Source: Winogradskyella vincentii (GTDB lineage: Bacteria; Bacteroidota; Bacteroidia; Flavobacteriales; Flavobacteriaceae). Taken from it: a stretch of DNA of 64,000 bases. Below are positions 35,157-44,216 of the stretch, in pieces. A program made the position numbers and the translations under genes. The stretch is taken from positions 372,001-436,000 of the forward strand of contig NZ_JAIUJS010000004.1 of assembly GCF_020166345.1 (NCBI RefSeq), read 5' to 3'. Numbering within the stretch: the stretch's first letter is position 1; each line of letters begins with the position of its first letter. A model generated the notes under the pieces. It saw nothing but the letters and a program-made list of their open reading frames with translations, made no database searches and had not been told where the DNA came from.

Positions 35157-37706
35157 ATGTCTGATCAAAATTATCAATACGTATTGAGTCAAAACAAAAA
35201 AACCAACAACTATCAAATTTGGAGTTTTGATCCAAATGACCCTTCCTTACTTAAAGAAATAACTTATAATACACCATTAAATATTAATGAGGGAGATCAA
35301 ATCATTCAAGTTGGAAATTTCTTATTACAATGGAGTGAGATGGATAAAAACAAAGAATATGCATGGAAACTCTATGAATGTAAACCAGAAGAAAGCACAC
35401 CATTAGGCAGTTATGATCAAAATAATAAATGGACAAATAGCCCACTGCATTCAGGGAAATGGGCTAAAAAGAAGTTTTTTGGTTCTAGATCTGACTTTTC
35501 TAATCCAAAAGGCGCAACAAAAGGTTATGAACGTGGAGATAATTTAAAATTAGTCTCTATGCATAATTTTGTCCTTAATTGGATACCTACTCAAGGTAGA
35601 GGGACATATCAACTATTCAATTTTGATCATGCCTATGCTAAAGATCCAGATTTAAATATTTTCGATCCACTACCAGCACCAGTAACACCTCAAGGCGCAT
35701 GGCTTACTGTAGAATTAGGACATGAACTGATGCACGTAGGTGGTTATGTGTTAGATTATGTTAAGGAAACAGGTGACTATGACATTTGGCAATTTGATGC
35801 CCAAAGTGAAAACCCATTAAGTTATCCAGCAATAAATAGGGGAAATTGGAACTCGTTAGGTATTACTCCAGACCATGAGCTCATTGTTATGGGCACTCAG
35901 GTCATTAGCTGGAATGCTAAAACCAATGAATATAGCCTTTGGGATTTTAATGCCACAAGCCCTAATGTTTTAACATCAACTGGCAAGAGTGGAACGTTAC
36001 CTTCAGATATAAACAAAGATTCAATTTTAAATGCTGTAGAAACACTGATTCCAAAAGGCGAACAAGATGCAAACACACCTGGCTCTTTAGATTTTATGCG
36101 CGATAAAATTGAACATGTTGTTTACTACATGATAGAAAATAGATCTTTTGACCATGTTTGTGGCTGGCTTTATGAGAATAATGCTAACTACAAGGTTATC
36201 GGTAGAGAAGGTCCTTTTGATGGAGTAGATAAGTCATTTACCAATAATTATGACAATAAAGAATATGCAATAACAAAATATAACGATGGTAAATTACCAG
36301 ACCCAAGCACTTTAACAACTAAGGATGGTAAAAAATGTTATCCTGTTACAGGCAACGACAAACCAGGTGACAAGGATGGTTGTTTTGTTTTAGATTTAGA
36401 TGAGAATGACCCTTATCACAATAATTCGGATGTACTTCGTCAGATGTTTAATGATAAAAAAACTTTGCAAAAATATCTCGATGGCGAGAAACCAGAACCA
36501 GATATGGGAGGTTTTGCTATAAATAATGGTACCGAAGAAGTAATGCTAAGTTATACACCAGAGCAATTACCTGTTCTTAATGGCTTGGCTGAAAACTTTG
36601 CAATTTCAGATGATTGGTTTTGCTCTATGCCGGGCGGAACGGATGTAAATAGAGCCTTTGCTTTAACAGGGTCTTCACTAGGTCATTTGGATAACTTTCA
36701 AAATGGAGTAGAATACACAGAATGGTCAGAGTATCCACACAGACCTTCAATCTGGAAAGTATTATGGAGTAACGGAATTAAAGATTTTAAAATTTACAAC
36801 GCCGTTGAATGGATTGGTTGTCAGTTTACTTATAATTTATTTTTAAAGGGCCAGATACCCTCCATTGACAATCCTTTTGTTATAGGTAATTATGCACCTC
36901 AATTAAATCAATTTTATGATGATTTAAAGTATGGCACATTACCAAAGTTTTCATTCATTGAACCTAAATGGGTCGCAAGTAATGGTTCTACATCTTACCA
37001 CCCAGGTAACGACTTAATTCCAGGTGAGCGCACAATGAATGATATTTTTAATGCAATACAAAATAGTCCTCTTTGGGAAAAAACGTTATTTGTAATAACT
37101 TTTGATGAGCATGGTGGCATAGCAGACCATGTAAAACCACCTTATGCTGTAAATCCATATGCTAATGACTCCATTGATGGTTTTAATTTTGATATTATGG
37201 GTGTTCGTATACCTACAATACTAGTTTCTCCTTGGATTGCTAAAAACACGGTATTTAGATCTGACACAGGTACATCTTACGATTCTACATCTATACTAGC
37301 TACGTTACTAGAATGGTCTGGTATACCAAAATCTAGATGGTGTCTTGGCGAACGAACCAGCGAAGCACCAACATTTGAGGGAGTATTAACAGAATCACAA
37401 CCAAGAAAGGAAAAAGTAACATTAGATGAACCGTATGATTCTATGTTCCCAAAACCTGAATCTAACGATAAAGCCAAAATCAAAAATGTACAAGGGCATC
37501 CTAATTTAGTAGATTTGCCTATACATGGGCTTCACGAATTAGCAGTTCCTAGAATGATAACAGACATGACACCTAATTTGAGCCAAGAAGAACGTGAGAA
37601 ATTGACTCATGATATTATGAGTACTTCGGTTAATCTCCAAGAACTTCATAAAAGATTAGACGAAGTCAATAAGACCCATAATACTGCACATGTAGAGACA
37701 GTATAA
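35157..37706 (+). CDS. Phospholipase C / acid phosphatase-type phosphoesterase
   Basis: An 849-residue protein. Residues 1-290 hold at least four repeats of about 65 residues built on a Y-x-(L/I)-W-x-F-(D/N)-P motif (for example YQIWSFDPNDP, YDIWQFDAQSENPL), likely a propeller or lectin-like module. From about 320 comes a phosphoesterase-family domain: ENRSFDH at 327-333 (metal Glu and Asn), GTDVNRAFALTGSS (nucleophile region), and FDEHGG with Asp650, Glu651 and His652. These match AcpA/PlcC metal ligands, so it should be active on phosphodiesters or phospholipids. No signal peptide is visible, unusual for this family. A strong terminator follows. Confidence 0.88.
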   Translation: MSDQNYQYVLSQNKKTNNYQIWSFDPNDPSLLKEITYNTPLNINEGDQIIQVGNFLLQWSEMDKNKEYAWKLYECKPEESTPLGSYDQNNKWTNSPLHSGKWAKKKFFGSRSDFSNPKGATKGYERGDNLKLVSMHNFVLNWIPTQGRGTYQLFNFDHAYAKDPDLNIFDPLPAPVTPQGAWLTVELGHELMHVGGYVLDYVKETGDYDIWQFDAQSENPLSYPAINRGNWNSLGITPDHELIVMGTQVISWNAKTNEYSLWDFNATSPNVLTSTGKSGTLPSDINKDSILNAVETLIPKGEQDANTPGSLDFMRDKIEHVVYYMIENRSFDHVCGWLYENNANYKVIGREGPFDGVDKSFTNNYDNKEYAITKYNDGKLPDPSTLTTKDGKKCYPVTGNDKPGDKDGCFVLDLDENDPYHNNSDVLRQMFNDKKTLQKYLDGEKPEPDMGGFAINNGTEEVMLSYTPEQLPVLNGLAENFAISDDWFCSMPGGTDVNRAFALTGSSLGHLDNFQNGVEYTEWSEYPHRPSIWKVLWSNGIKDFKIYNAVEWIGCQFTYNLFLKGQIPSIDNPFVIGNYAPQLNQFYDDLKYGTLPKFSFIEPKWVASNGSTSYHPGNDLIPGERTMNDIFNAIQNSPLWEKTLFVITFDEHGGIADHVKPPYAVNPYANDSIDGFNFDIMGVRIPTILVSPWIAKNTVFRSDTGTSYDSTSILATLLEWSGIPKSRWCLGERTSEAPTFEGVLTESQPRKEKVTLDEPYDSMFPKPESNDKAKIKNVQGHPNLVDLPIHGLHELAVPRMITDMTPNLSQEEREKLTHDIMSTSVNLQELHKRLDEVNKTHNTAHVETV

Positions 37707-37715
37707 TTAAGAAAT

Positions 37716-37750
37716 ACCATCTACTTCAATGTAAGTAGATGGTTTTTTTT
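37716..37750 (+). terminator. Terminator ending the plus-strand accessory run
   Basis: CCATCTACTT (37717-37726) pairs with AAGTAGATGG (37733-37742) and is followed by eight T residues. Confidence 0.85.
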
Positions 37751-37794
37751 GTTAATATGTTATATTAAAAAAGAGAAGTAATCTTTATGAAAGA

Positions 37795-39294
37795 TCATAT
37801 ATACTCTGAAGACATTTCAAAGTGTATCTGTTCACCAGTTTTAACTATGATATCAATACATTCTTCTATGTCTTTTTTAGAGGTTTTAAAGTTAACGATG
37901 CAAGCTCTAAGACAAAACTTCTTTTTCACTATGGCATTAGACAAAAATAACTCTCCACTTTTCTGAAGTCTTCCAAGTAGTTGCTCATTAAGGCTATTTA
38001 AATAATTAAGATTTGACCATTTATTTTTATTGTTATCATGGGTAGGAACGTAACGCAATGTCGTAATACTTAGGTTTTGTGTCAAGGCTTCTAGATTTGG
38101 ATGCTCGATTGCGAGATCAAAAAATAATTTTGATAATTGTATATCCTTTCTAATGGCTTTTAATATTCCATTTTTTCCAGAATGCTGAAGCATTAACCAT
38201 ACCTTGAGCGCTCTAAAGCCTCTAGAATTTTGCATTCCGTATTCATAAAAATTATGAGCTAATTCTGGGCTAAATCCGTCAAATTTATAATACTCTGGTC
38301 TAGAACTAAAGGTATTTGTAAGATGCTCAGGGTTTTTAACTAAAATACAGCCTGCTTCTAAAGGCGCATAAAGCCACTTATGAGGATCTAAAGCTATGGA
38401 GTCTGCTTGAGTAATACCTGCAAAAGTTTCATTTAATTCTGGTAATGCTGCGGCAGGTGCTCCATAAGCACCATCAATATGAAACCATAAATTATATTTT
38501 TTACATAACTCCGCAAGAGCATCAAGATTATCAACTGCTCCAGTACTTACATCGCCTGCGGTTCCTACCACCATAAATGGGGAATTGTTATCTTTTAAAT
38601 CCTGCTTTATTGCATTCTCCAATCTTTCTTCATCTATTCTATTATCAGTATTGGTAGGTATCCATCTCACAGAATTTAATCCATGACCAAATAACACAAC
38701 AGCTTTTTCAATCCAAGTATGCGTTGCTTTAGAACAGTATACTATCAATTTAGATTTTAAACCAGAAAATCCTTTTTCTTTAAAATCTTTTGGAATTTTG
38801 GCTGTTCTTGCTGCCAAAAAACCGGTAAAATTTGCCATGTTTCCACCGCTTACTAAAAGTCCACCATAATTAATATTAAGTCCAATGAAACTGCTTATCC
38901 ACTCTATTGTCTGTTTTTCGATTTCCGTAGCTATCGGACTCAATATTTGAGCACTAACATTAGGGTTTATAGCAGAACCAAGGAAATCAGCTAAAATACC
39001 TATTGGTGAAGGAGCAGACGTTATAAACCCCATAAATTTGGGGTGCCCATTAAACAATGAGTAATTTATTAATAGTTGGGTTGTTTTGTCAAATAGATCT
39101 TTTGCTGAAACACCTTCATCTAACAACGTGTAATCAACTAATTTATCTCTTAATTCTTCAGTTGAAATATTAGTAGTTAATGCCATTTCTGACATATTAT
39201 TAACTAAATGAGCGACAGAATCTACTAATTGATATCCAATTTCTTTAAACTCTTTTTCACTTAAATCTAGTGATGACTTTTTAGGAAAGAACAT
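37795..39294 (-). CDS. PLP-dependent group II decarboxylase (aromatic amino acid/glutamate type)
   Basis: A 499-residue pyridoxal-phosphate enzyme. HIDGAYGA carries the cofactor-binding Asp, and Lys306 in DPHKWLYAP is the Schiff-base lysine. GHPKFMGFITSAPSP and NSRGFRALKVWL are typical of aromatic-L-amino-acid decarboxylases, while some glutamate and cysteine-sulfinate enzymes share them. The substrate cannot be fixed. If cysteine sulfinate were the substrate it would link to sulfur metabolism (inference only). It is convergent with the phospholipase gene and divergent in style from its neighbours. Confidence 0.88.
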   Translation of the reverse strand: MFFPKKSSLDLSEKEFKEIGYQLVDSVAHLVNNMSEMALTTNISTEELRDKLVDYTLLDEGVSAKDLFDKTTQLLINYSLFNGHPKFMGFITSAPSPIGILADFLGSAINPNVSAQILSPIATEIEKQTIEWISSFIGLNINYGGLLVSGGNMANFTGFLAARTAKIPKDFKEKGFSGLKSKLIVYCSKATHTWIEKAVVLFGHGLNSVRWIPTNTDNRIDEERLENAIKQDLKDNNSPFMVVGTAGDVSTGAVDNLDALAELCKKYNLWFHIDGAYGAPAAALPELNETFAGITQADSIALDPHKWLYAPLEAGCILVKNPEHLTNTFSSRPEYYKFDGFSPELAHNFYEYGMQNSRGFRALKVWLMLQHSGKNGILKAIRKDIQLSKLFFDLAIEHPNLEALTQNLSITTLRYVPTHDNNKNKWSNLNYLNSLNEQLLGRLQKSGELFLSNAIVKKKFCLRACIVNFKTSKKDIEECIDIIVKTGEQIHFEMSSEYI

Positions 39295-39651
39295 ATATCT
39301 AATTATTCTAACAAATGCTTAATTAATTATCTATAAATAAAAGTTACATCAATAAGTATTTAAGGAGAATAATTGGATGATGCAAAAAAATTGTAAGGTT
39401 AATTATGTTACAATTAATGTATCGAAGGTAGTAAAAATCAGAATACCATAAAAAAAACAGGATGCCTAATTCAACTTTTAGTTATGCCCAAAAAATAAAT
39501 GTAGCACATATATTATCGAAACAAGTCATAGAAATCTAAATACTAAGGAGGTTAACTATATCTGACTGGGCTTTTACAAAAAAGATTCTAAAAGCTATTT
39601 AATTCCATAGATACTAAAAAACAAAAAGATTAGAACGCCTCCTATATTTAG
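39295..39651. other. Gene-free stretch upstream of the decarboxylase
   Basis: About 357 bp with no intact gene. It contains several short stop-interrupted frames and no clear hairpin. It probably includes the decarboxylase promoter and decayed sequence continuing into the permease-like remnant at 39652-39828. Confidence 0.4.
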
Positions 39652-39828
39652 AGCCGTTCTGCTCATTATCCATCAGTAACCATTATGTCATCTTCAGGAT
39701 GTCAAAACATTGTCTATCCCTTTTATAGGTATAAGGATTTTGTTTCACAAGGTATGCTAAACCAATTAATCTCACTTATTGCATTACCTCTAATTATGAT
39801 AGCCATAGAATTCCTTAGTCTACCCTAG
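39652..39828 (+). pseudogene. Possible C-terminal remnant of an SLC13-type permease
   Basis: An open stretch between stops reads like the last helices of a DASS/SLC13 or ArsB-type anion permease: a SAHYPSVTIMSSSGCQN turn, an FYRYKDFVSQG loop, then a hydrophobic helix LISLIALPLIMIAIEFL. No upstream part of such a gene remains, and the stretch has stop codons on both sides. If correct, this is a decayed gene between the decarboxylase and second phosphoesterase. The match is from memory and short. Confidence 0.3.
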
Positions 39829-39832
39829 CGAT

Positions 39833-41995
39833 TTAACCAGGTGGATGTGATTTGTCATAAGGATTACTTAATATAGGTGCATCTTTCCTTGCCTCAGTTT
39901 CTTGAAACAATGCTTCAATGGTAGGTGCAGTATCCATACGATCTCCTAAAGCCCATTTTCCTTTAGGAATACCAAACCACTTCAACAATGTGGCCGCAAA
40001 TGAAGTACCATCAAATGGAATATCCGTACCAGATCTAATCACGGTATTTTGCTTAATCCAAGGAGAGACAAAAATAGCTGGAACTCGCTCTCCAAGCTGA
40101 TCAAAATCAAATCCGTTTACAGAATCATTAGGCCAAGCTTTTACCCCTTTAGGTGGCCCAACATGGTCATATATACCACCTCCTTTAGAAAAGGTAATAA
40201 CAAATAAGGTGTCGTTCCATTTTGGACTATTCTTTAATGTTTCATAAATCTCGTTTAGGGCTACTTCACCAGGCACGAGATTCGCCTTGGGATGATAAGA
40301 TGTAGTACCGGATTTGGCGATCCAAAATGGCTCCAAAAAGCTGAAAGCAGGAAGATTACCATTCTTGGCATCTTCTTTAAACTCAGACAACATTCCTTTA
40401 AATCGACATGCGTTATTATCAATACTAGGTACTTGTCCTTGGAGAAACAGATTATAAGTGTAAGCAAAATTCTCCCAGATCATGGCATTGTATATCTTAA
40501 AATCCTTAATACCATTACTGTAAAGCACTTTCCATATAGATTGTCGATGTCTAAACTTTGACCATTCAGTATAAACATTTCCACCTTCCCAGGAATACAA
40601 CTTATTCATGGCGGAGCCAGTCATGGAGAACGCTCTATTCATTGTTGTACCACCGCAAACTGAACTAAACCAACTATCGCTTATAGCATAATTTGATGCT
40701 AATCCATTTAACACAGGTAACTGCTCAGGACTCAAAGTACGCATTACATCTGGATTGGCATTGTTCAATACAAAACCGCTCATATCCGGAGACAATCCAT
40801 TTATGTAACCTGAGAATCCATCTTTAAACATTTGCATAAACTTATCCGCTACACTATGAAATGGATCTGCTGACTGATCATTAAGTTCATAATTCTTACT
40901 TGGTATACCGCCCTTGAATTTGGAAGTAAAAATCTGTTTCCCCTTAAACCAATTGTAATTGGAGGTACTTGCACCATTGTATGGCTCATCAGAGCCTATA
41001 AAATTAATCGAAGATTGGTCATTCTCATAAAGCCATCCACATACATTATCAAAAGATCTGCTTTCTAGCATGTAATATACCACATGCTTAATCTTGGACC
41101 TCATATATTCGATAGTGCCAGGTCGAGGATTGGTAGACAATAAATTGTTATCTCTTGCCTGTATCGTCAACAATGAAGAAGAACCTTGCATCTCATTGGG
41201 AAGGTATCCTTGATGAAGGATTTCACCAAATGGATCAACAGCATTTGGATCTAGGCTAAATATGGTAAAGCTCAAATCGGTTGGTGACCAACTCAATAAA
41301 TACTCTCCCATCGTGATTAATTGATTTTCTGCAGGTATATTTTGAAAGGAGCTTTCAACTACTGCAGGAACAGAAAGTGGACATTTGTCTTGTGGATCAA
41401 AACTCCAAATCCTATAGCTGGTTTTATCTGGCATTCGATCAAGCACATAATTATTTAGTGGTATTAATTCATGGCCTGCTTGAATGGACTGAAAAGCTAC
41501 CGATCCGACCTGAACCTCCGATTCGATCAAAGGGTCAGTAGTATTTGGATTTAAAAAATTAGGGTCAAAATTAAATAGACTATAGGTTCCCCTTCCTTCT
41601 GCACCAACAAAAAAGAGAACGAATGTTCCCATGGGTATAAGGGTCAGCTGATCATGATCAGCGTCTTTACCAGAATATGTTGTCCAATATTGATAAAACT
41701 TTGTTACAGGCCAATTACCACTCTGAATTACCTTACCTTCCAATGGATTTGATTGGTTAGAATCAAACTCCCTAAGCACATATGGATATTGATCTAAACC
41801 ATTTGAAGTATACATTCGTCCCCAGATAAGAATGTAGTTACCAATAGATATCATCTGATATGTTGAATCTAAACCTGAACCAAGATCTATGGAAACTTTA
41901 GTAAATAATTCATTTCCAGACGGTGTAAATTGCCAAAGTCCAAAGCTATTACCAGTTTCAGAGCGATTGAGTAAAAAAGTTTTCATAGTTTTCAA
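39833..41995 (-). CDS. Phosphoesterase paralogue lacking metal ligands
   Basis: A 720-residue paralogue of the protein at 35157-37706, with the same N-terminal repeats (FGLWQFTPS, YRIWSFDPQDKCPL) and phosphoesterase domain. The ENRSFDH motif is changed to ESRSFDN (metal Asn becomes Ser312, and His becomes Asn), and FDEHGG becomes FSKGGG (Ser603 and Lys604 replace Asp and Glu). Other parts, such as GGTTMNRAFSMTG, survive. It is therefore probably catalytically dead or altered, perhaps a regulator or carbohydrate-binding partner. There are two candidate starts, ATG 41995 and ATG 41986. No signal peptide. Confidence 0.85.
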   Translation of the reverse strand: MKTMKTFLLNRSETGNSFGLWQFTPSGNELFTKVSIDLGSGLDSTYQMISIGNYILIWGRMYTSNGLDQYPYVLREFDSNQSNPLEGKVIQSGNWPVTKFYQYWTTYSGKDADHDQLTLIPMGTFVLFFVGAEGRGTYSLFNFDPNFLNPNTTDPLIESEVQVGSVAFQSIQAGHELIPLNNYVLDRMPDKTSYRIWSFDPQDKCPLSVPAVVESSFQNIPAENQLITMGEYLLSWSPTDLSFTIFSLDPNAVDPFGEILHQGYLPNEMQGSSSLLTIQARDNNLLSTNPRPGTIEYMRSKIKHVVYYMLESRSFDNVCGWLYENDQSSINFIGSDEPYNGASTSNYNWFKGKQIFTSKFKGGIPSKNYELNDQSADPFHSVADKFMQMFKDGFSGYINGLSPDMSGFVLNNANPDVMRTLSPEQLPVLNGLASNYAISDSWFSSVCGGTTMNRAFSMTGSAMNKLYSWEGGNVYTEWSKFRHRQSIWKVLYSNGIKDFKIYNAMIWENFAYTYNLFLQGQVPSIDNNACRFKGMLSEFKEDAKNGNLPAFSFLEPFWIAKSGTTSYHPKANLVPGEVALNEIYETLKNSPKWNDTLFVITFSKGGGIYDHVGPPKGVKAWPNDSVNGFDFDQLGERVPAIFVSPWIKQNTVIRSGTDIPFDGTSFAATLLKWFGIPKGKWALGDRMDTAPTIEALFQETEARKDAPILSNPYDKSHPPG

Positions 41996-42338
41996 TAGGT
42001 ATTATTGGATTAATAACGCTTTAAATTAATCATTTTAATTTAAACTTATGTTTGGAAAGACATTCTACCAAAGCATAATTTATCGAGTAATGAAAGAGAA
42101 AAAGTGAGTGATGAAGAAATTTAAAAGAAACCGTATACTGTAATTTTACTAATTAAGTTATATTATTTCGCTGAAAACAAGTGAAAAAAATTTAAAATAG
42201 TCGAATTTTGAACGAAAATGAGCTAATGGAAAAACCAACAGCTATTGAAATGAAGAGTTAATGAGTTGAATTTACCTCATTCTTAATTTCCACATAATTA
42301 TATTTCACAAAAAGTACTCCTTTAAAAATAATACCAAC
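41996..42338. other. Gene-free stretch between the phosphoesterase paralogue and tRNA-Arg
   Basis: About 340 AT-rich bases with no open frame above about 20 codons and no repeats seen. It probably holds the promoter of the minus-strand phosphoesterase gene. The 3' end of the tRNA faces this region, but no tRNA duplication or integrase was found. Confidence 0.45.
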
Positions 42339-42370
42339 AAAAAACGCTCAAGTAAACTTGAACGTTTTTT
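42339..42370 (-). terminator. Terminator downstream of tRNA-Arg
   Basis: AAAAAACGCTCAAG (42339-42352) pairs with CTTGAACGTTTTTT (42357-42370) with one wobble on the minus strand. It lies 16 bp after the tRNA 3' end. Confidence 0.75.
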
Positions 42371-42386
42371 CTAATTATATTTTTTG

Positions 42387-42460
42387 TGACCTCGACAGGA
42401 TTCAAACCTGTAACCTTCTGAGCCGTAATCAGATGCGCTATTCAGTTGCGCCACGAGGCC
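42387..42460 (-). tRNA. tRNA-Arg (anticodon ACG)
   Basis: A 74-nt cloverleaf on the minus strand. The acceptor stem GGCCTCG pairs with CGAGGTC (one G-T), the anticodon arm is CTGA-TTACGGC-TCAG with ACG, and the T arm contains GGTTTGAATCC. CCA is not encoded. Confidence 0.95.
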
Positions 42461-42546
42461 TTTTTTAAGTGGATGCAAATATAACACAATTCTTAAAAAA
42501 CCACCAAACTATTTATTTCAAAAATCTAAATGATTATTTTTGAATT

Positions 42547-43182
42547 ATGATAGATAAAGAACTATTACAACCCTTTCATTATTTATTCGATTCTGAAACA
42601 ATAAACAACATCTCTAATTGTGCTTTGCTCAAAACATTCAATAAGGGAGAAATCATTATTGACATTGGTCAAAACTTAGAATTCATTCCTTTACTTATAG
42701 AGGGTAACATCAAAGTAATGCGAGAAGATGATAATGGCGATGAACTCCTTTTGTATGTGCTTGAATCTGGAGATACTTGTGCCATGTCATTGACGTGTTG
42801 TATGGCAAAGTCGATTAGTAAAATCAGAGCTGTTGCAGATGAAAACGTTAAGGTGATAATGATTCCATTAGCCAATATGAGAGAGTGGTTCAACAACAAC
42901 GAAAGCTGGAGAGATTTTATATTGCAGAGTTATCAAATAAGATTCGATGAAATGTTAGAAACCATTGATACTTTAGCATTCATGAAAATGGATGAGAGGC
43001 TTTTTAAGTACCTAACAGATCAGGTTAAGCTAACCGCAGATACAAATCTCGAAATCACACACCAGGAAATCGCTGAAGATCTTCATACATCTAGAGTAGT
43101 TGTTTCACGCCTATTAAAACAACTTGAAAAAGAAAACAAAATTGAATTGGGAAGAAATAAAATTATAGTTGTAGACTTTTAG
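42547..43182 (+). CDS. Crp/Fnr family regulator with Cys-rich sensor
   Basis: A 211-residue regulator: cyclic-nucleotide-like sensor fold (about 20-130), a dimer helix, and a winged helix-turn-helix (about 155-205, THQEIAEDLHTSRVVVSRLLK). The pocket motif of cAMP-binding Crp (GEL and RS) is replaced by GDTCAMSLTCCM, with Cys78, Cys84 and Cys85. This suggests thiol or persulfide sensing rather than cAMP (inference). TATTTTTG at 42535-42542 is a -7 element close to the ATG, so the mRNA may be nearly leaderless. It heads the sulfur operon and may bind the dyad at 45026-45041. Confidence 0.88.
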   Translation: MIDKELLQPFHYLFDSETINNISNCALLKTFNKGEIIIDIGQNLEFIPLLIEGNIKVMREDDNGDELLLYVLESGDTCAMSLTCCMAKSISKIRAVADENVKVIMIPLANMREWFNNNESWRDFILQSYQIRFDEMLETIDTLAFMKMDERLFKYLTDQVKLTADTNLEITHQEIAEDLHTSRVVVSRLLKQLEKENKIELGRNKIIVVDF

Positions 43183-43240
43183 TAACATTTATAACAATCA
43201 ACAAAACAATAGAATTCTATTTTAGCTAAATAATTAATTT

Positions 43241-43798
43241 ATGAATTATATTTTAGATCCTTGGCCTTGGTATGTATCGGGACCATGTATTGCACTCGTC
43301 ATGTTTTTACTACTTTATTTTGGCCGCACCTTTGGTATGTCATCCAATCTGAGAACCCTTTGCGCAATTGGTGGTGCCGGAAAAAGAGTAAAGTTTTTTG
43401 ATATGGATTGGAAGGGCCAAAAATGGAATCTAACTGTGGTGTTAGGGGCAATAGTTGGTGGTATGATTGCACATCATCTTCTTTCAAACCCTATCAATAT
43501 TAACTTAAGTGAGAACACAGTCAATGACCTAAATGCATTAGGATTTAATAATCCAGGTCAAAGTTTATTACCTCCAGAATTCTTTAGTTGGGATTCTGTT
43601 TTTACCCTTAAGGGTATGGCTATTTTAATTGTTGGCGGTTTTCTTGTGGGTTTTGGCACTCGGTATGCTGGTGGATGCACATCAGGTCATGCAATTACAG
43701 GCTTAAGCAGTCTACAATTACCATCTCTTGTAGCAGTTGTAGGGTTTTTTATCGGTGGTTTAATTATGATTCATTTTATATACCCAATACTATTTTAA
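43241..43798 (+). CDS. YeeE/YedE family sulfur transporter, first half
   Basis: A 185-residue membrane protein with four to five helices. The conserved Cys is in GTRYAGGCTSGHAITG, the motif that relays thiosulfate in YeeE/TsuA-type transporters. A periplasmic loop (SNPININLSENTVNDLNALGF) separates helices. Full YeeE proteins are about 350 residues with two halves; here the second half is encoded by the next gene 1 bp later. Probably imports thiosulfate or another sulfur species. Confidence 0.88.
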   Translation: MNYILDPWPWYVSGPCIALVMFLLLYFGRTFGMSSNLRTLCAIGGAGKRVKFFDMDWKGQKWNLTVVLGAIVGGMIAHHLLSNPININLSENTVNDLNALGFNNPGQSLLPPEFFSWDSVFTLKGMAILIVGGFLVGFGTRYAGGCTSGHAITGLSSLQLPSLVAVVGFFIGGLIMIHFIYPILF

Positions 43799-43799
43799 T

Positions 43800-44216
43800 A
43801 TGGGCAAGTATTTAAAATTCTTTTTGGTTGGTATATTCTTCGGGATTGTTCTTGTTAAATCTGAAGCAGTCTCATGGTATCGCATTTTTGAGATGTTTAA
43901 GTTTCAGTCTTTTCACATGTATGGTATCATTGGCACTGCCGTAGTAAGCGGTGTAATTATATTATTAATTTCTAAAAAAAGCCAACTAAAAACAACTGAA
44001 GGCACCTATCTGAGAGTTCCGCAAAAAGATAAAGGATATAAGAGATACATAATTGGCGGCAGTATTTTTGGGCTAGGCTGGGCACTTTGTGGTGCTTGCC
44101 CAGGGCCAATGTATATCTTAGTTGGTACAGGAGTATTCTCAATGCTCATTGTTATTGCAGCCGCACTATTAGGCACATACGCATATGGCGTGTTTAAAGA
44201 CAAACTACCTCACTAA
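43800..44216 (+). CDS. YeeE/YedE family sulfur transporter, second half
   Basis: A 138-residue membrane protein with about four helices and the second-half motif GWALCGACPGPMYILVG, whose Cys completes the sulfur path in the fused transporters. Its start is 2 bp after the end of the first half, and its stop abuts the ATG of the TauE-like gene (TAAATG). The two halves probably assemble as a complex. Confidence 0.88.
   Translation: MGKYLKFFLVGIFFGIVLVKSEAVSWYRIFEMFKFQSFHMYGIIGTAVVSGVIILLISKKSQLKTTEGTYLRVPQKDKGYKRYIIGGSIFGLGWALCGACPGPMYILVGTGVFSMLIVIAAALLGTYAYGVFKDKLPH

Noticed and set aside
22303..42460. Accessory region as an integrated island at tRNA-Arg
   Set aside because: The tRNA 3' end faces the region, but no integrase and no duplicated tRNA 3' end was found.
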